Part shown: piece by piece, positions 41,947-50,968 of the stretch
Layout of the letters: each line of letters starts with the position of its first letter
How positions within the stretch are numbered: position 1 is the stretch's first letter
Assembly: GCA_965222655.1 (NCBI GenBank)
Contig: CBDCUP010000021.1
Span: 434,001 to 498,000, forward strand
Direction: 5' to 3'
Source: CAUZIZ01 sp965222655
GTDB taxonomy: Bacteria; Acidobacteriota; UBA6911; RPQK01; JAJDTT01
DNA length: 64,000 bases
Program-made: the position numbers and the translations under genes
The notes under the pieces: model-generated
Seen by the model: the letters and a program-made list of their open reading frames with translations, nothing else
Database searches by the model: none
What the model was told of the DNA's origin: nothing

Positions 41947-42993
41947 TCAGAAGTCGAACCAAACGCCGATGCCGAAAAGTTCTTCCTGCTTGTCGAAGAA
42001 TTCGTATTGAAGAGCTTTGCCGTTGAAGTACTGGATCCCGGTTCGTATGACTCGACCCGATTCGGAACTTGGCCACTGCCAACCGGTCAGAACATTGATG
42101 TTTCCGCCGAAGTCAAACTCTTCGCGCAGGTGGCCGTTGACGGCCGCGAATGGTGTCCCTCGCCAGCCGTTGGCGCTGGAGGGGACATACTGTACCCCGA
42201 ACTGGAACTCAAGAGGCTCGGCGCCTCCTTGGATCCCGAAGGCGTATCCGATCTCACCGTAGACCGAGATGTCATCGTTGAGGTGCTGAGTGATCCCGGC
42301 CACCAGAGAATCCCGTACGTAGTCGATGCGTTCGAAGTCCGGGTTACGGTCTCGAAACTCGTCACCCAGGTGCGAGCTGATATGGTAGGTGCCTCCTTTG
42401 ATAGCCGTGTTCCCGCTTCGCCAGGTCATTGCCACGCCGACTCTGAAATCGACTGCGTCCACGTCGGTGCCGGTTCCAACATCGATCCGGGTAAAGGCTC
42501 CACCTTCCAGATCCAACTGCCAACCTTCCGGGTTGACCGCATCACCGGTTCCGTAGCGAACCATGGGAAAGCGCCCTCCGATAGCCGATTCCCAGATCCA
42601 TCCCACGCCGGTCTCAAAGAACCACACGGAGCTGAAGCGAGGCTCTTTCTCGCCCGCGATGTAGGATCGGTAGAGGAGTCCGTGGGGAAGGAAGCGCCAG
42701 AGTCTCTCCGAGGGATCTGGAATGGCGCCGGGTGCATCGCAGGGACCGTCAGCGTCCTCGCAGTCAGGGTCTTCCCCATCCGAATTCTCGACATTGGAAG
42801 TGTCCTGGTTGCTCTTCATCTCAGCAGAGGTCTGGACCTCCGAAAGGTTGGACGTGGCAAGGACGTCACGTGGAAGAGCGATGGTGACAGATCCTACGAT
42901 CCCCCAGAGGAGTAGGGACAGCAGAAGGATTCGATTTCTAGGATGGCGACGAGGCGCTCGCACTTGCATCCAGGATTCGGCTGAGGTCGACAC
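41947..42993 (-). CDS. DUF1207 outer-membrane beta-barrel protein
   Basis: The 348-residue product has an N-terminal hydrophobic signal (LLLSLLLWGIVGSVTIAL), an acidic linker rich in Asp/Glu/Cys, then the DUF1207 core: FLPHGLLYRSYIAGEKEPRF, ETGVGWIWESAIGGRFPM, RIDYVRDSLVAGITQHLNDD and FGVQYVPSSANGWRGTPF, ending in GIGVWFDF with the terminal aromatic of outer-membrane barrels. Function of the family is unknown. It is transcribed immediately before the repeat protein, so the two probably work at the cell surface together. Confidence 0.82.
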   Translation of the reverse strand: MSTSAESWMQVRAPRRHPRNRILLLSLLLWGIVGSVTIALPRDVLATSNLSEVQTSAEMKSNQDTSNVENSDGEDPDCEDADGPCDAPGAIPDPSERLWRFLPHGLLYRSYIAGEKEPRFSSVWFFETGVGWIWESAIGGRFPMVRYGTGDAVNPEGWQLDLEGGAFTRIDVGTGTDVDAVDFRVGVAMTWRSGNTAIKGGTYHISSHLGDEFRDRNPDFERIDYVRDSLVAGITQHLNDDISVYGEIGYAFGIQGGAEPLEFQFGVQYVPSSANGWRGTPFAAVNGHLREEFDFGGNINVLTGWQWPSSESGRVIRTGIQYFNGKALQYEFFDKQEELFGIGVWFDF

Positions 42994-43358
42994 AGAGTAC
43001 GATCGTGTAAATTCATCTGGCCCGAAGTATTCCTGACCCGACGGGTCAAAAAGACTACTTCAGCCAGTTCAGTTTTTCGGACCAATAGCATCGCAAGAGC
43101 GACGAAACCAGTGGCCGCGAGTTGGAGAAAGATGCCTTCTTCGCCCCTTCCGGCCAGCAGGGCGTCACGGATTATAGCATCCTCAGAATCTGTGCAGTAC
43201 CCGAAATCGTGCGCGTCGAACCTCGGGTCAGTTTCGTCTCCAGATGCGCTGTACGTGGTGGCGGTCTCCAGGCCGCCGTCGAGCCAAGAGGCTCGAAAGC
43301 GGAAGACTTCGGCCTGGAGACCGAAGCCACGTTTGTTTGGAACAGTCACATTGAGGTT
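42994..43358. other. Intergenic stretch with palindromic repeat
   Basis: It lies between the end of the MFS gene and the start of the DUF1207 gene on the minus strand. Apart from the compound palindrome at 43253-43332 nothing is recognisable; a minus-strand frame across it is explained by the repeat. Confidence 0.5.
43253..43332 (+). repeat. Compound palindromic repeat, copy 3
   Basis: This 80-bp copy is the most complete: bounded by ACGTGG and CCACGT, with GGCGGTCTCCAGGCCGCC, then CGAGCCAAGAGGCTCG, then CTTCGGCCTGGAGACCGAAG. It lies 27 bases after the MFS stop. Confidence 0.88.
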
Positions 43359-44654
43359 TCAGCTTAACGCCGTTGTCTTGTCATCCTCGAGCTCCTCTGC
43401 TTTTTCGGCCGTTGTCGGGGCGTGAGCCGGCAATCTGAAGACGAACCACAAGGCCAGCAGGGCAATCGAGACACCGAAGATGAAACTGGTCGAGAAGCCG
43501 AAATTGTCTGTGAGGGCGCCGTGAATCGCGGGTGCAAAGCTGCTGATGGGGGTAACCAAGGTGAGAAACGCCAGGTTCCGGGCGCTGGTTGCCGGAGAGG
43601 AGATGGAAACGATGTAGTTCGGAAAGTAGACTCCGGCCAGCTCTCCGCCGCCCAGCAGGCCGAATGCGAATAGATAGAGGTAGCCCGGTACGGCCCAGGC
43701 CCAAAGGATGCCGGTTGCAACCAGCAGCACGGTTGTGAGCAGAGGAGCACGGATGCCCCAGCGAGCCAGGATCAAACCGAGGCCGAATCCAGTGATGGCT
43801 TTGAATCCAAAGCGTAGAGCATTCATGTAGCCCGCATATTCCTTGGGATCCTCGCCCAGCGCCTCTTTGGCGTAGAGAGACAGGTTGGTCATGGCGTTCA
43901 AGGCGATGAAGAAAAGAAGGTAGGCGAGCCACAGCAAGGCCAAGGTGCGAGAGCGAAGAAAAGAATGGATCGTCGCTCGCATGGACTGGAAGAACGGTTC
44001 TTTTGTTGAGGAGATGGAGATCAGTTCATACCGACTAGAGAGAAAAGCGACGCCGGCCGTACAGAATGAGGCGATCAAGTAGAGCACGGCGAAGTCGCTC
44101 GGATGGGGCAGGGAACGGATCCCGCCGGAGAGGATGAACTGGGCGAATAGGTTGCCGACAACAGCAAAGAGTGGACCCAGTGAAAAGCTCCATTTCAAGG
44201 CCTTGGCTCGGGCCGGTAGGTTGGTTCCACGATTCAGGCACTGGTACATGTAGACGATGGAGATCGAGTCGGCGAAGCCGAGGATCAAGCCCTGTCCGAT
44301 AACGGACCACAGTCGAAAGTTGTCCTCAAACGGAAGGAAAAGAGAGAGGGCTACGAGTGCCAGGGAAGACGAAGTGACCAGGTTGGCCGTGACCACCGCG
44401 CCCTTCTCCAATCGGTAGGGGATCATCCAGGCCAGGAGCACGGGGGCGAAGAATCCGAAAAAATAGGCAGAGTTGGGAAGATTGGCTACCGTGGCACTGG
44501 CTCCCAGCTTGTCGCAGAGAGCGGCCTGAACGATCCCGACATAGACCACGGGTGACGCGAAATAGATCAGCATCGTCGAGGCAGCGAAGATGCGGGAGTT
44601 CTTTCGATCCATGCCCGGGGTGATGGTGTTGGTTCCGGGCTGATCGGTTGCCAT
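43359..44654 (-). CDS. Major facilitator superfamily transporter
   Basis: The 431-residue inner-membrane protein has about 12 hydrophobic segments in two sets of six around a basic central loop (SSRYELISISSTKEPFFQSM). Segments such as LIYFASPVVYVGIVQAALC, ANLPNSAYFFGFFAPVLLAW, LLFFIALNAMTNLSLYAK and GGGELAGVYFPNYIVSISS are clear. Family members exchange or co-transport small molecules; substrate unknown. The gene diverges from the propeller gene at 44839, 184 bases away. Confidence 0.88.
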   Translation of the reverse strand: MATDQPGTNTITPGMDRKNSRIFAASTMLIYFASPVVYVGIVQAALCDKLGASATVANLPNSAYFFGFFAPVLLAWMIPYRLEKGAVVTANLVTSSSLALVALSLFLPFEDNFRLWSVIGQGLILGFADSISIVYMYQCLNRGTNLPARAKALKWSFSLGPLFAVVGNLFAQFILSGGIRSLPHPSDFAVLYLIASFCTAGVAFLSSRYELISISSTKEPFFQSMRATIHSFLRSRTLALLWLAYLLFFIALNAMTNLSLYAKEALGEDPKEYAGYMNALRFGFKAITGFGLGLILARWGIRAPLLTTVLLVATGILWAWAVPGYLYLFAFGLLGGGELAGVYFPNYIVSISSPATSARNLAFLTLVTPISSFAPAIHGALTDNFGFSTSFIFGVSIALLALWFVFRLPAHAPTTAEKAEELEDDKTTALS

Positions 44655-44838
44655 GGTTTCGCCTGGGAAAGGGTCTTAACGCCAGGGTATAGCGGGTACG
44701 GTAGCACACTTGCCAGGCCAGCCCTAATCGCTAATCGGCAGCTGTCGAGGGCTGCTCTGACGTCTGTGGTGCAGCTTGACCGCTCTCTGAATCGAGCATA
44801 GAATTCGGCAAACCCAACACTCAAGGAAGGAAGCGACC

Positions 44839-46353
44839 ATGAAGAGGTTAGATGTTCTGTGGCGCCTTGCGATTCTCTCCCTCTCCGGCGTCCTGCTCTT
44901 TAGCCAGGGACGGGCGAAGGCGGAAGGTTCGATCGAGATAGACAGTCGAGCCCAGCTCTTCGTCGACGACCTGCTCATTGACCGCATGGAACGAGTCTGG
45001 CTGAGCAGTGGCGGGGCCTACAACACCAGGCCCAAGAAGGTCCCCGAAAACCCGATCATGAAAGCGGATCGTCCCTGGGAGGGATACCTCGTTCTGCAGC
45101 CGGGAAGCGTCATCTACGACGAGCAGGACTGACTGTTCAAGATGTGGTACAACACCCTTCCCGAATCCACTCCCTCCGATATCGATCAGTTCATCTGCTA
45201 TGCGGTCTCCAAAGATGGAGTTCATTGGGATAAGCCCGAGCTCAACCTGGTTGAGTTTCAGGGTTCGAAAGCGAATAACATCCTGTTTCGGTGGTCGAAT
45301 TGGACCCACGCCGTCATCGACGATGGGAACGACGCTGATCCCAGCCGCCGTTTCAAGATGGTCTATTGGCACACCGAGGACCGCGACCGGTGCGGGATCT
45401 GGTCTACCTTCTCCCCCGATGGGATTCGATGGACCGACATTCCCAACAACCCGGTGGTGCCCTGTTGGGCATCAGGGGATACCTTCAGCGTCACACGAGA
45501 TCCCGTTTCCAAGCAGTACTGGCTGTATCACAAGACCAGCCCTGGAGGGCCGCGAAAGGTTTCCCGTCTGGTCAGTGACGATTTCATCCACTGGAGAGAT
45601 GACCGCTTGGTGCTGGAGCCCGATAAGAACGACCCTCCCGGAACCGAGTTCTACGGGTTATCCGCCTTCCCTTATGGATCGCAGTATCTGGGTCTGGTCT
45701 GGGTCTTCCACACTGCGCAGCAGACCATGTACGCCCAGCTCGTTTCCAGCCGTGACGGCGTCGAGTGGGAACGAAGTATCTACCGCAGGCCCTTTATCGT
45801 GCTCGGATACATGGACAATCACTACGTCGGTAAGAGCTTCGACAGCGGTATGGTCTTCCCGGTATCGGAGCCAGTGGTCAAGGACGGGGAGGTCTGGATC
45901 TACTACTCCGGCTTTGACAATCTTCACAATGCTCCGGGTGAAGAGCACACCGGGCTGGTTGGCCTGATGAAGATCAGAGAGGACGGCTTCACGTCTCTGG
46001 ACGCGACCGCGGAAGGATCCGTCTTGACGCACCCTCTTCGTTTCGATGGAAGCAGCCTCTTGGTCAATGTCGAGATCCTGCCTGGCGGGAAAGACGGCTC
46101 GATGGCGCCCTGGAAGGGTGTCTTCAACGACAATCCAAATTCGAATGGTCATTTTCGGGTCGAGGTCCTGGATAAGGGAGGGCGTCCCCTCGGCGGCTAT
46201 GAAGCCTCCCGTTCGAAGTTGTCCCCAACCGGAGGGGTGTACCAGAAGGTCTCCTGGGGGGCGAAGAAGGATGTCAGTGGGTTGAAGGGAAAAGAGGTCA
46301 GGCTCAAGTTCATCTTCAGCCGCGCCAGGCTCTACTCCTTCAAGATCGAGTAA
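44839..46353 (+). pseudogene. Exported beta-propeller protein with in-frame UGA (paralogue E)
   Basis: The frame would give a 504-residue protein, but TGA at 45130-45132 interrupts it after DEQD; translation could resume at the downstream ATG 45142 (MWYNTLPE). On either side all family motifs are present: signal peptide, QLFVDDLLIDRMERVW, DRPWEGYLVLQPG, SKDGVHWDKPE, SPDGIRWTDIP, DGFTSLDAT and C-terminal ARLYSFKI. Paralogue C has DEDKGVFKMWY at the same place, so a Gly codon changed to UGA is the simplest reading. Sequence error or recoding cannot be excluded. AAGGAAGGAAGCGACC precedes the ATG. The SDR gene follows 2 bases after the stop. Confidence 0.82.
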
Positions 46354-46355
46354 CA

Positions 46356-47129
46356 GTGGGAAGCGGACGACTGGAAGGGAAGAAAGCCGTAGTCACGGGC
46401 TCGGCTATGGGATTGGGAGAGGCAGTGGGGCGCCGCTTCGCAGAGGAGGGTGCTGTCGTCGCCTGCGTCGATGTCAAGCAAGCTCCCAATGAGGGAACGG
46501 TCCAGTCCATTCTGGACCAGGGCGGACTGGCCTACTCGCTGACAGGAGACGTGTCGAGTTCCGCAGATGTCGAAAGAATGAGCCAGGAAGCGGCGAGTCT
46601 CCTCGGGGGCATCGACATCCTCGTCAATAATGCCGGGGTAATTCCGTCCAGGGAGACCGTGCTCGAGACGAGCGAAGCCGATTGGGACAAGACCCTGCGA
46701 GTCAACGCCAAAGGGCCCTTTCTCATGAGCCGTGCGACCATTCCGTGGATGATCCAGGCCGGAGGCGGGTCCATCATCAACATGTCGTCGATTGCAGGGT
46801 TGATCGGGCTTCCAGTTCGACCTGCCTACTGTGCCTCAAAAGGAGCTCTGTCTCTTCTGACGCGGCAGATGGCGGTTGATTTCGGGAAACACAATGTCAG
46901 GGTCAATGCCATCAATCCTTCTTTCGTCGTGACCGATATCAATCGCGAGATGTTCGACGAGCTGAAGGCCGATTCGAAGGGGTGGCAGGACATGCTCGAT
47001 CTTCATTCGTTGGGTCGGCTGGGTGAACCGGAAGACATTGCCCACGCGGCGGTCTATCTGGCTTCAGACGAATCACGCTGGGTTACCGGAGTGCTGCTCC
47101 CGGTAGATGGTGGCTACACCGGGAGATAG
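46356..47129 (+). CDS. Short-chain dehydrogenase/reductase
   Basis: The 257-residue cytosolic NAD(P)-dependent oxidoreductase has the Rossmann glycine motif TGSAMGLGE, the NNAG motif in LVNNAGVIPS, catalytic serine in MSSIAGL and YxxxK in YCASK, and the C-terminal RLGEPEDIAHAAVYLASDES plus VDGGYTGR. It is of classical type and acts on a hydroxyl or keto substrate. The GTG start lies 2 bases after the upstream propeller stop, so it is probably translated from the same message. Confidence 0.9.
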   Translation: MGSGRLEGKKAVVTGSAMGLGEAVGRRFAEEGAVVACVDVKQAPNEGTVQSILDQGGLAYSLTGDVSSSADVERMSQEAASLLGGIDILVNNAGVIPSRETVLETSEADWDKTLRVNAKGPFLMSRATIPWMIQAGGGSIINMSSIAGLIGLPVRPAYCASKGALSLLTRQMAVDFGKHNVRVNAINPSFVVTDINREMFDELKADSKGWQDMLDLHSLGRLGEPEDIAHAAVYLASDESRWVTGVLLPVDGGYTGR

Positions 47130-47135
47130 GTCTCT

Positions 47136-47214
47136 CGTGGCGGTGGCCTCCGGGCCGCCGTGAGGCGAGCCAGAGGCTCGAAAGAAGAACTTCGGCCTGG
47201 AGACCGAACCCACG
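47136..47214 (+). repeat. Compound palindromic repeat, copy 4
   Basis: A 79-bp copy starting CGTGGCGGTGGCCTCCGGGC, with GCGAGCCAGAGGCTCG in the middle and CTTCGGCCTGGAGACCGAAC at the end, bounded by CACG. It lies between two convergent genes. Confidence 0.85.
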
Positions 47215-47250
47215 CCCGCCAACCGCGGGAACCCGATGAATTCTTCAGCT

Positions 47251-48165
47251 TCAGGCTCCGATCTGAAAATATCCTTCCTTCTCGATCTGGCCGGTTGCCC
47301 ACCGCTTGTCTTCGGCTGACATCGGTCTTAATGGTGGGCGAGGATCGCTGGATCTGAGGAATCCGAAGCACTCGATCAGCGCCTTGTCGACCGCTACATC
47401 GGTGTATCCCCGTCGACTGAGGGGCCAATAAAGAGTGTCCATGAAGCGCTGGAGCTCCTGATCCATAACCTCAGCCTTCTCCCAGTCCTGAGCTTCACAG
47501 GCCTGGAGCCAAAGCAGCACGAAATCTGGTGCGAGGCTCGTCATCAGAGAGAAGGCACCATAGCCTCCAAGCTTCATCGAGCGAACCATCCAGTCGTCCA
47601 GGGTGAGATGCCGAAGAGAGGATGCGTGCTGCTGAAGACCCTCCCAGGATTGCTGGTCCATATTGCCCTGCTTGGTTCCCCAGAAGTTGGGAATATCGAG
47701 CAGGGAGACGTAGTCCTCAGGTTGAAAGCGGACTCCGGGAGCATAGTCGGTGTTGTAGTGCACGACGCCCATGGCTGGACACGATTCGGCGATCGTCCGG
47801 AGAGCCGCAGTCCTTTCACCTGGACTCAGAGGGATGAAGTAGGGGGGGATGGCAAGCGCGCAATCGATTCCCGCATCGCTGAGCCACTGAACCGTCTCCA
47901 CGGCTTCTCCCAATCGCGGAGTCGCACAACCTACTATTTTGAGAACATCCGGGCCGGCTTCCTCCACAAAGGCCCGGACCGCCTGGCGGTATTCATCCGG
48001 GGACATGTTGAACGACTCCCCACTCGTCCCCAACAGATAGATCGCTTTGAACCCTTTCTCCAGGTAGGAGTTGATGTTCTGGCGCAGGGCGTCTTCATCC
48101 ATGTGGTCCTGGTCGGTGAAGACCATCGGCAGGTTAGCGATCGTTCCTCGAAGTTGATCTTTCAT
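47251..48165 (-). CDS. DapA-family (dihydrodipicolinate synthase-like) aldolase/lyase
   Basis: The 304-residue TIM-barrel lyase has the family GTSGE motif in AIYLLGTSGESFNMS, the conserved tyrosine in VVHYNTDYAPG and a lysine in NFWGTKQGNMDQ that would form the Schiff base. It could act on a keto-acid sugar or related compound; catabolic DapA-like enzymes often lie in sugar-acid clusters. ATG at 48165 is preceded by AAGGGGG. It is convergent with the SDR gene and divergent from the GWxTD gene. Confidence 0.85.
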   Translation of the reverse strand: MKDQLRGTIANLPMVFTDQDHMDEDALRQNINSYLEKGFKAIYLLGTSGESFNMSPDEYRQAVRAFVEEAGPDVLKIVGCATPRLGEAVETVQWLSDAGIDCALAIPPYFIPLSPGERTAALRTIAESCPAMGVVHYNTDYAPGVRFQPEDYVSLLDIPNFWGTKQGNMDQQSWEGLQQHASSLRHLTLDDWMVRSMKLGGYGAFSLMTSLAPDFVLLWLQACEAQDWEKAEVMDQELQRFMDTLYWPLSRRGYTDVAVDKALIECFGFLRSSDPRPPLRPMSAEDKRWATGQIEKEGYFQIGA

Positions 48166-48331
48166 CGGGGTCCCCCTTAAGTTGGTGATTTGAAGGCACA
48201 AGAGTCTCCCAGAGTGTCTTGGAACCTGTCAACTCTCAAGACAGTCTAATCCTACTTGTAATATAATTGTTCCCGTGAGCCTCGCCGACCTGGAGTTTTC
48301 GCTCCATCGAAGCCAGCCAAGGGGGACCGAC

Positions 48332-49984
48332 ATGTCTGGAATTGTTGTGCAATTGCTTCTAGTTGCTGCGGCCTTTGTTTCATTCTGGCCGACCTCGGAT
48401 CTACTGGGGGAGGACAAGAACAAGGAAAAGAGGACCGAAGCGCTGAAGCAGGAAGAGTACCAGGACTACTACAAGAAGTGGTTGAAGGAAGACGTCGTTT
48501 ACATCATTACGGACGAGGAGGAGCAGGTCTTCGGCAAGCTTTCAACCGCAGACGAGAAAGAGGAGTTCATCGAACAGTTCTGGCATCGCCGGGATCCCGA
48601 TCTGCGCACGCCGTCCAACGAGTACAAGGAAGAGCACTATCTACGTATCGCCTATGCCAATGAGCGATTTCCGAGTGGGTTACCCGGTTGGAGGACCGAT
48701 CGAGGGCGGACTTACATCATCCATGGGCCGCCTACCCAGGTGACGTCCAAAGCCGGCGGTGGCTTTTACGCACGCCCCATGCACGAAGGTGGGGGAGTGA
48801 CGTCTACCTATCCGTTTGAGGTCTGGCGCTATCGATACATTGAAGGAATCGGAGAGGAAGTCGAACTGGAGTTCGTGGACGCTTCCATGACCGGCGAGTA
48901 CCGTCTGGCGCTGAGTGCTGACGAAAAAGATGCGCTTCTGTATCTGCCTGGCGCGGGTCTGACCCTGGCCGAGGAGAGGGGCCTCTTGGAGAAAAAAGAC
49001 CGTCCGTTTTTTTCGCCTGGCAGGCAACGCAACTATCCCTATATGGCAACACGCCAGAAGGATGATCCCTTCGATCGCTACGACCTCTACGTCAAGATAA
49101 AAGCCCCCAAGGCAATCAGATACAACGATTTGAAGGAATTGGTCAAGGTATCGGTTGGCTACGAGACTTTGCCTATCAAAGTTCGGCAGGATTTCTTCAA
49201 GCTGAACGACGATGCTGTTCTGGTTCCCGTCACCGTCGAGTTCGACAACAAGGAACTCAGCTTCGCGCCTGAGAAGGGACAGCAGGTAGCCAGACTGGCG
49301 GTCTACGGGATCGTCACCAGCATCACGAAGCGTGTGGTCGACGAATTCGACGACGATGTCTACCAGTCCTTTTCCTCCGAGATCTTCCAGGCCCAATTGC
49401 TGAAGCGGTCCACCTACCAGAAGATCCTGACTCTCGATCGGAAGATGCGCTATCGCATGGACCTGGTAATAAAGGACGTTCGAAGCGGGCGTATTGGAGT
49501 GGTTCGCACGGCCATTGCCGCCCCAGCCTACGGCGGGGATCAACTGAAAGCGAGCTCCCTGATTCTGTCCGAGTCGCTCTATATATTGAATGAAGCTCCC
49601 GACAAAGACATGTTTGTTCTGGGCGATGTACACGTTCGGCCCAGCCTTCTCAAGACCTTTTCTCCCGAGAAATCCCTGGGAGTCTATCTTCAGGTCTACA
49701 ATGCCGCTTTTGATCAGGCCAGCTTGAAGCCGTCGCTCAAGACTCGCTACAAAGTATCCCGCGACGAGAAGATTCTCATCGATTTAACCGATGAAGCAGG
49801 GGAGTCGATCCAGTTCTCCTCCGGCCACAGGGTGGTTCTGATTGCCAACCTAGCCATCAAGGACCTGGAGCCAGGGAAGTATTCGCTCGAGGTCGAGGTT
49901 CACGATCGAATCAAGGATCAAAAAATCACAACAAGGGACAAGTTCCAGGTGAAGCGACCGCTGCAGGTAGCCGCTAGCAAGTAG
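48332..49984 (+). CDS. Secreted GWxTD-domain protein
   Basis: The 550-residue protein has an export signal (GIVVQLLLVAAAFVSFWP) and the GWxTD domain: VVYIITDEEEQVFGKLSTAD, EFIEQFWHRRDPD, then LPGWRTDRGRTYIIHGPP. Middle and C-terminal parts are beta-rich (FVDASMTGEYRLALSAD, LEVEVHDRIKDQKITTRD). The domain is frequent in Acidobacteriota and some other phyla; its role is unknown. ATG at 48332 (after GGGGA) is chosen for the signal; GTG at 48275 would add 19 residues. It starts a run of plus-strand genes. Confidence 0.83.
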   Translation: MSGIVVQLLLVAAAFVSFWPTSDLLGEDKNKEKRTEALKQEEYQDYYKKWLKEDVVYIITDEEEQVFGKLSTADEKEEFIEQFWHRRDPDLRTPSNEYKEEHYLRIAYANERFPSGLPGWRTDRGRTYIIHGPPTQVTSKAGGGFYARPMHEGGGVTSTYPFEVWRYRYIEGIGEEVELEFVDASMTGEYRLALSADEKDALLYLPGAGLTLAEERGLLEKKDRPFFSPGRQRNYPYMATRQKDDPFDRYDLYVKIKAPKAIRYNDLKELVKVSVGYETLPIKVRQDFFKLNDDAVLVPVTVEFDNKELSFAPEKGQQVARLAVYGIVTSITKRVVDEFDDDVYQSFSSEIFQAQLLKRSTYQKILTLDRKMRYRMDLVIKDVRSGRIGVVRTAIAAPAYGGDQLKASSLILSESLYILNEAPDKDMFVLGDVHVRPSLLKTFSPEKSLGVYLQVYNAAFDQASLKPSLKTRYKVSRDEKILIDLTDEAGESIQFSSGHRVVLIANLAIKDLEPGKYSLEVEVHDRIKDQKITTRDKFQVKRPLQVAASK

Positions 49985-50076
49985 GAAGCGCATTCGGAGC
50001 CATTGAGAGAGTCCGCCAGTTTGCCGTGAGGAACGGCTTTCCCGAACTTGTTCTTTGCGTTTAAGGAGTTCAAGAC

Positions 50077-50949
50077 ATGGATATCTCATTCACCAATACT
50101 CGAGAAAGCGTGGCGCAGGCCCCGACTCCAGACACCGATTGGTCGAGTCTCTCCAGGGCGGAGCGAATTCGCTCGATTGAGCTGGAAGGCTATGTGTTGA
50201 TACCGGATCTGCTCTCTCCAGAATTGCTTGAGGGAATCCGGGGGGAGATGGCCGGACTGCCGACCACTTCGGTGGACTACAGCGAGTACCAGCGGGGTTG
50301 TGTCAACGTGCAGTGGACTGATTCGCCCAGGGCGATCAGCGTGATCGCGCTGCCCGAGATGATCGATTTCGTGAAAGGTCTGTTCGGGGACAACCTGATC
50401 TGCACCTCCTGTCAATACGCACGCTCTGAACCCGGCCATCCAGGGATAGCGATCCACACCGACTCCCAGCCCTATGGTTCTAATATCTTTGGCGTGCAAG
50501 CCAGCTCACCCTGTCTGGTGCGAGTGCTCTACTATCTGGATGATCTGACGCCCGAGTGCTCGCCTTTCAAGGTAATCCCCCGATCTCATCTATCGCTGCA
50601 TCGTGACGCCAATCCCTATCAGCGGTATCTATCTCATGACGAGGAAGTCATGGTTACCTGCAAGGCCGGATCGGCTGCCGTCATCAATCAGAAGGTCTTT
50701 CACGGTAACTTTCCGAACTACAGTGACCGGCCTCGGCAGATGCTGGCCGTCGCCTATCGACCGACATGGGCTAGCCCCATTGGTGAGGTCGAAGACTACG
50801 ATCCCGCCAAGGTTGCGAAGCTGCCGGCAGAGGTTCGTCGATTCTACGGCAGCTTGAACTCCCGCAGCATCGAGTACGATCTCCCTAATCGACCCGACAA
50901 TATGTCCAGGGAGGCTCCTGGAATAAATCCGTCGAGGTGGCACGGTTAG
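50077..50949 (+). CDS. Phytanoyl-CoA dioxygenase-like oxygenase with complete iron site
   Basis: The 290-residue Fe(II)/2-oxoglutarate-dependent oxygenase has HxD in GIAIHTDSQPYG (His127, Asp129), CSPFKVIPRSHLS, and the distal His in NQKVFHGNFPNYSDRP with the basic residue in RPRQMLAVAYRP. Of the three PhyH-type genes in the window this one has the clearest facial triad, so it is the best candidate for a working oxygenase. TAAGGAG lies before the ATG at 50077. The DUF4202 gene follows after 19 bases. Confidence 0.88.
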   Translation: MDISFTNTRESVAQAPTPDTDWSSLSRAERIRSIELEGYVLIPDLLSPELLEGIRGEMAGLPTTSVDYSEYQRGCVNVQWTDSPRAISVIALPEMIDFVKGLFGDNLICTSCQYARSEPGHPGIAIHTDSQPYGSNIFGVQASSPCLVRVLYYLDDLTPECSPFKVIPRSHLSLHRDANPYQRYLSHDEEVMVTCKAGSAAVINQKVFHGNFPNYSDRPRQMLAVAYRPTWASPIGEVEDYDPAKVAKLPAEVRRFYGSLNSRSIEYDLPNRPDNMSREAPGINPSRWHG

Positions 50950-50968
50950 GCTGCAACGTCCGGCTTCC

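Noticed and set aside
45130..45170. Selenocysteine recoding at the UGA in paralogue E
   Set aside because: No SECIS-type hairpin immediately downstream and paralogues have no cysteine there.
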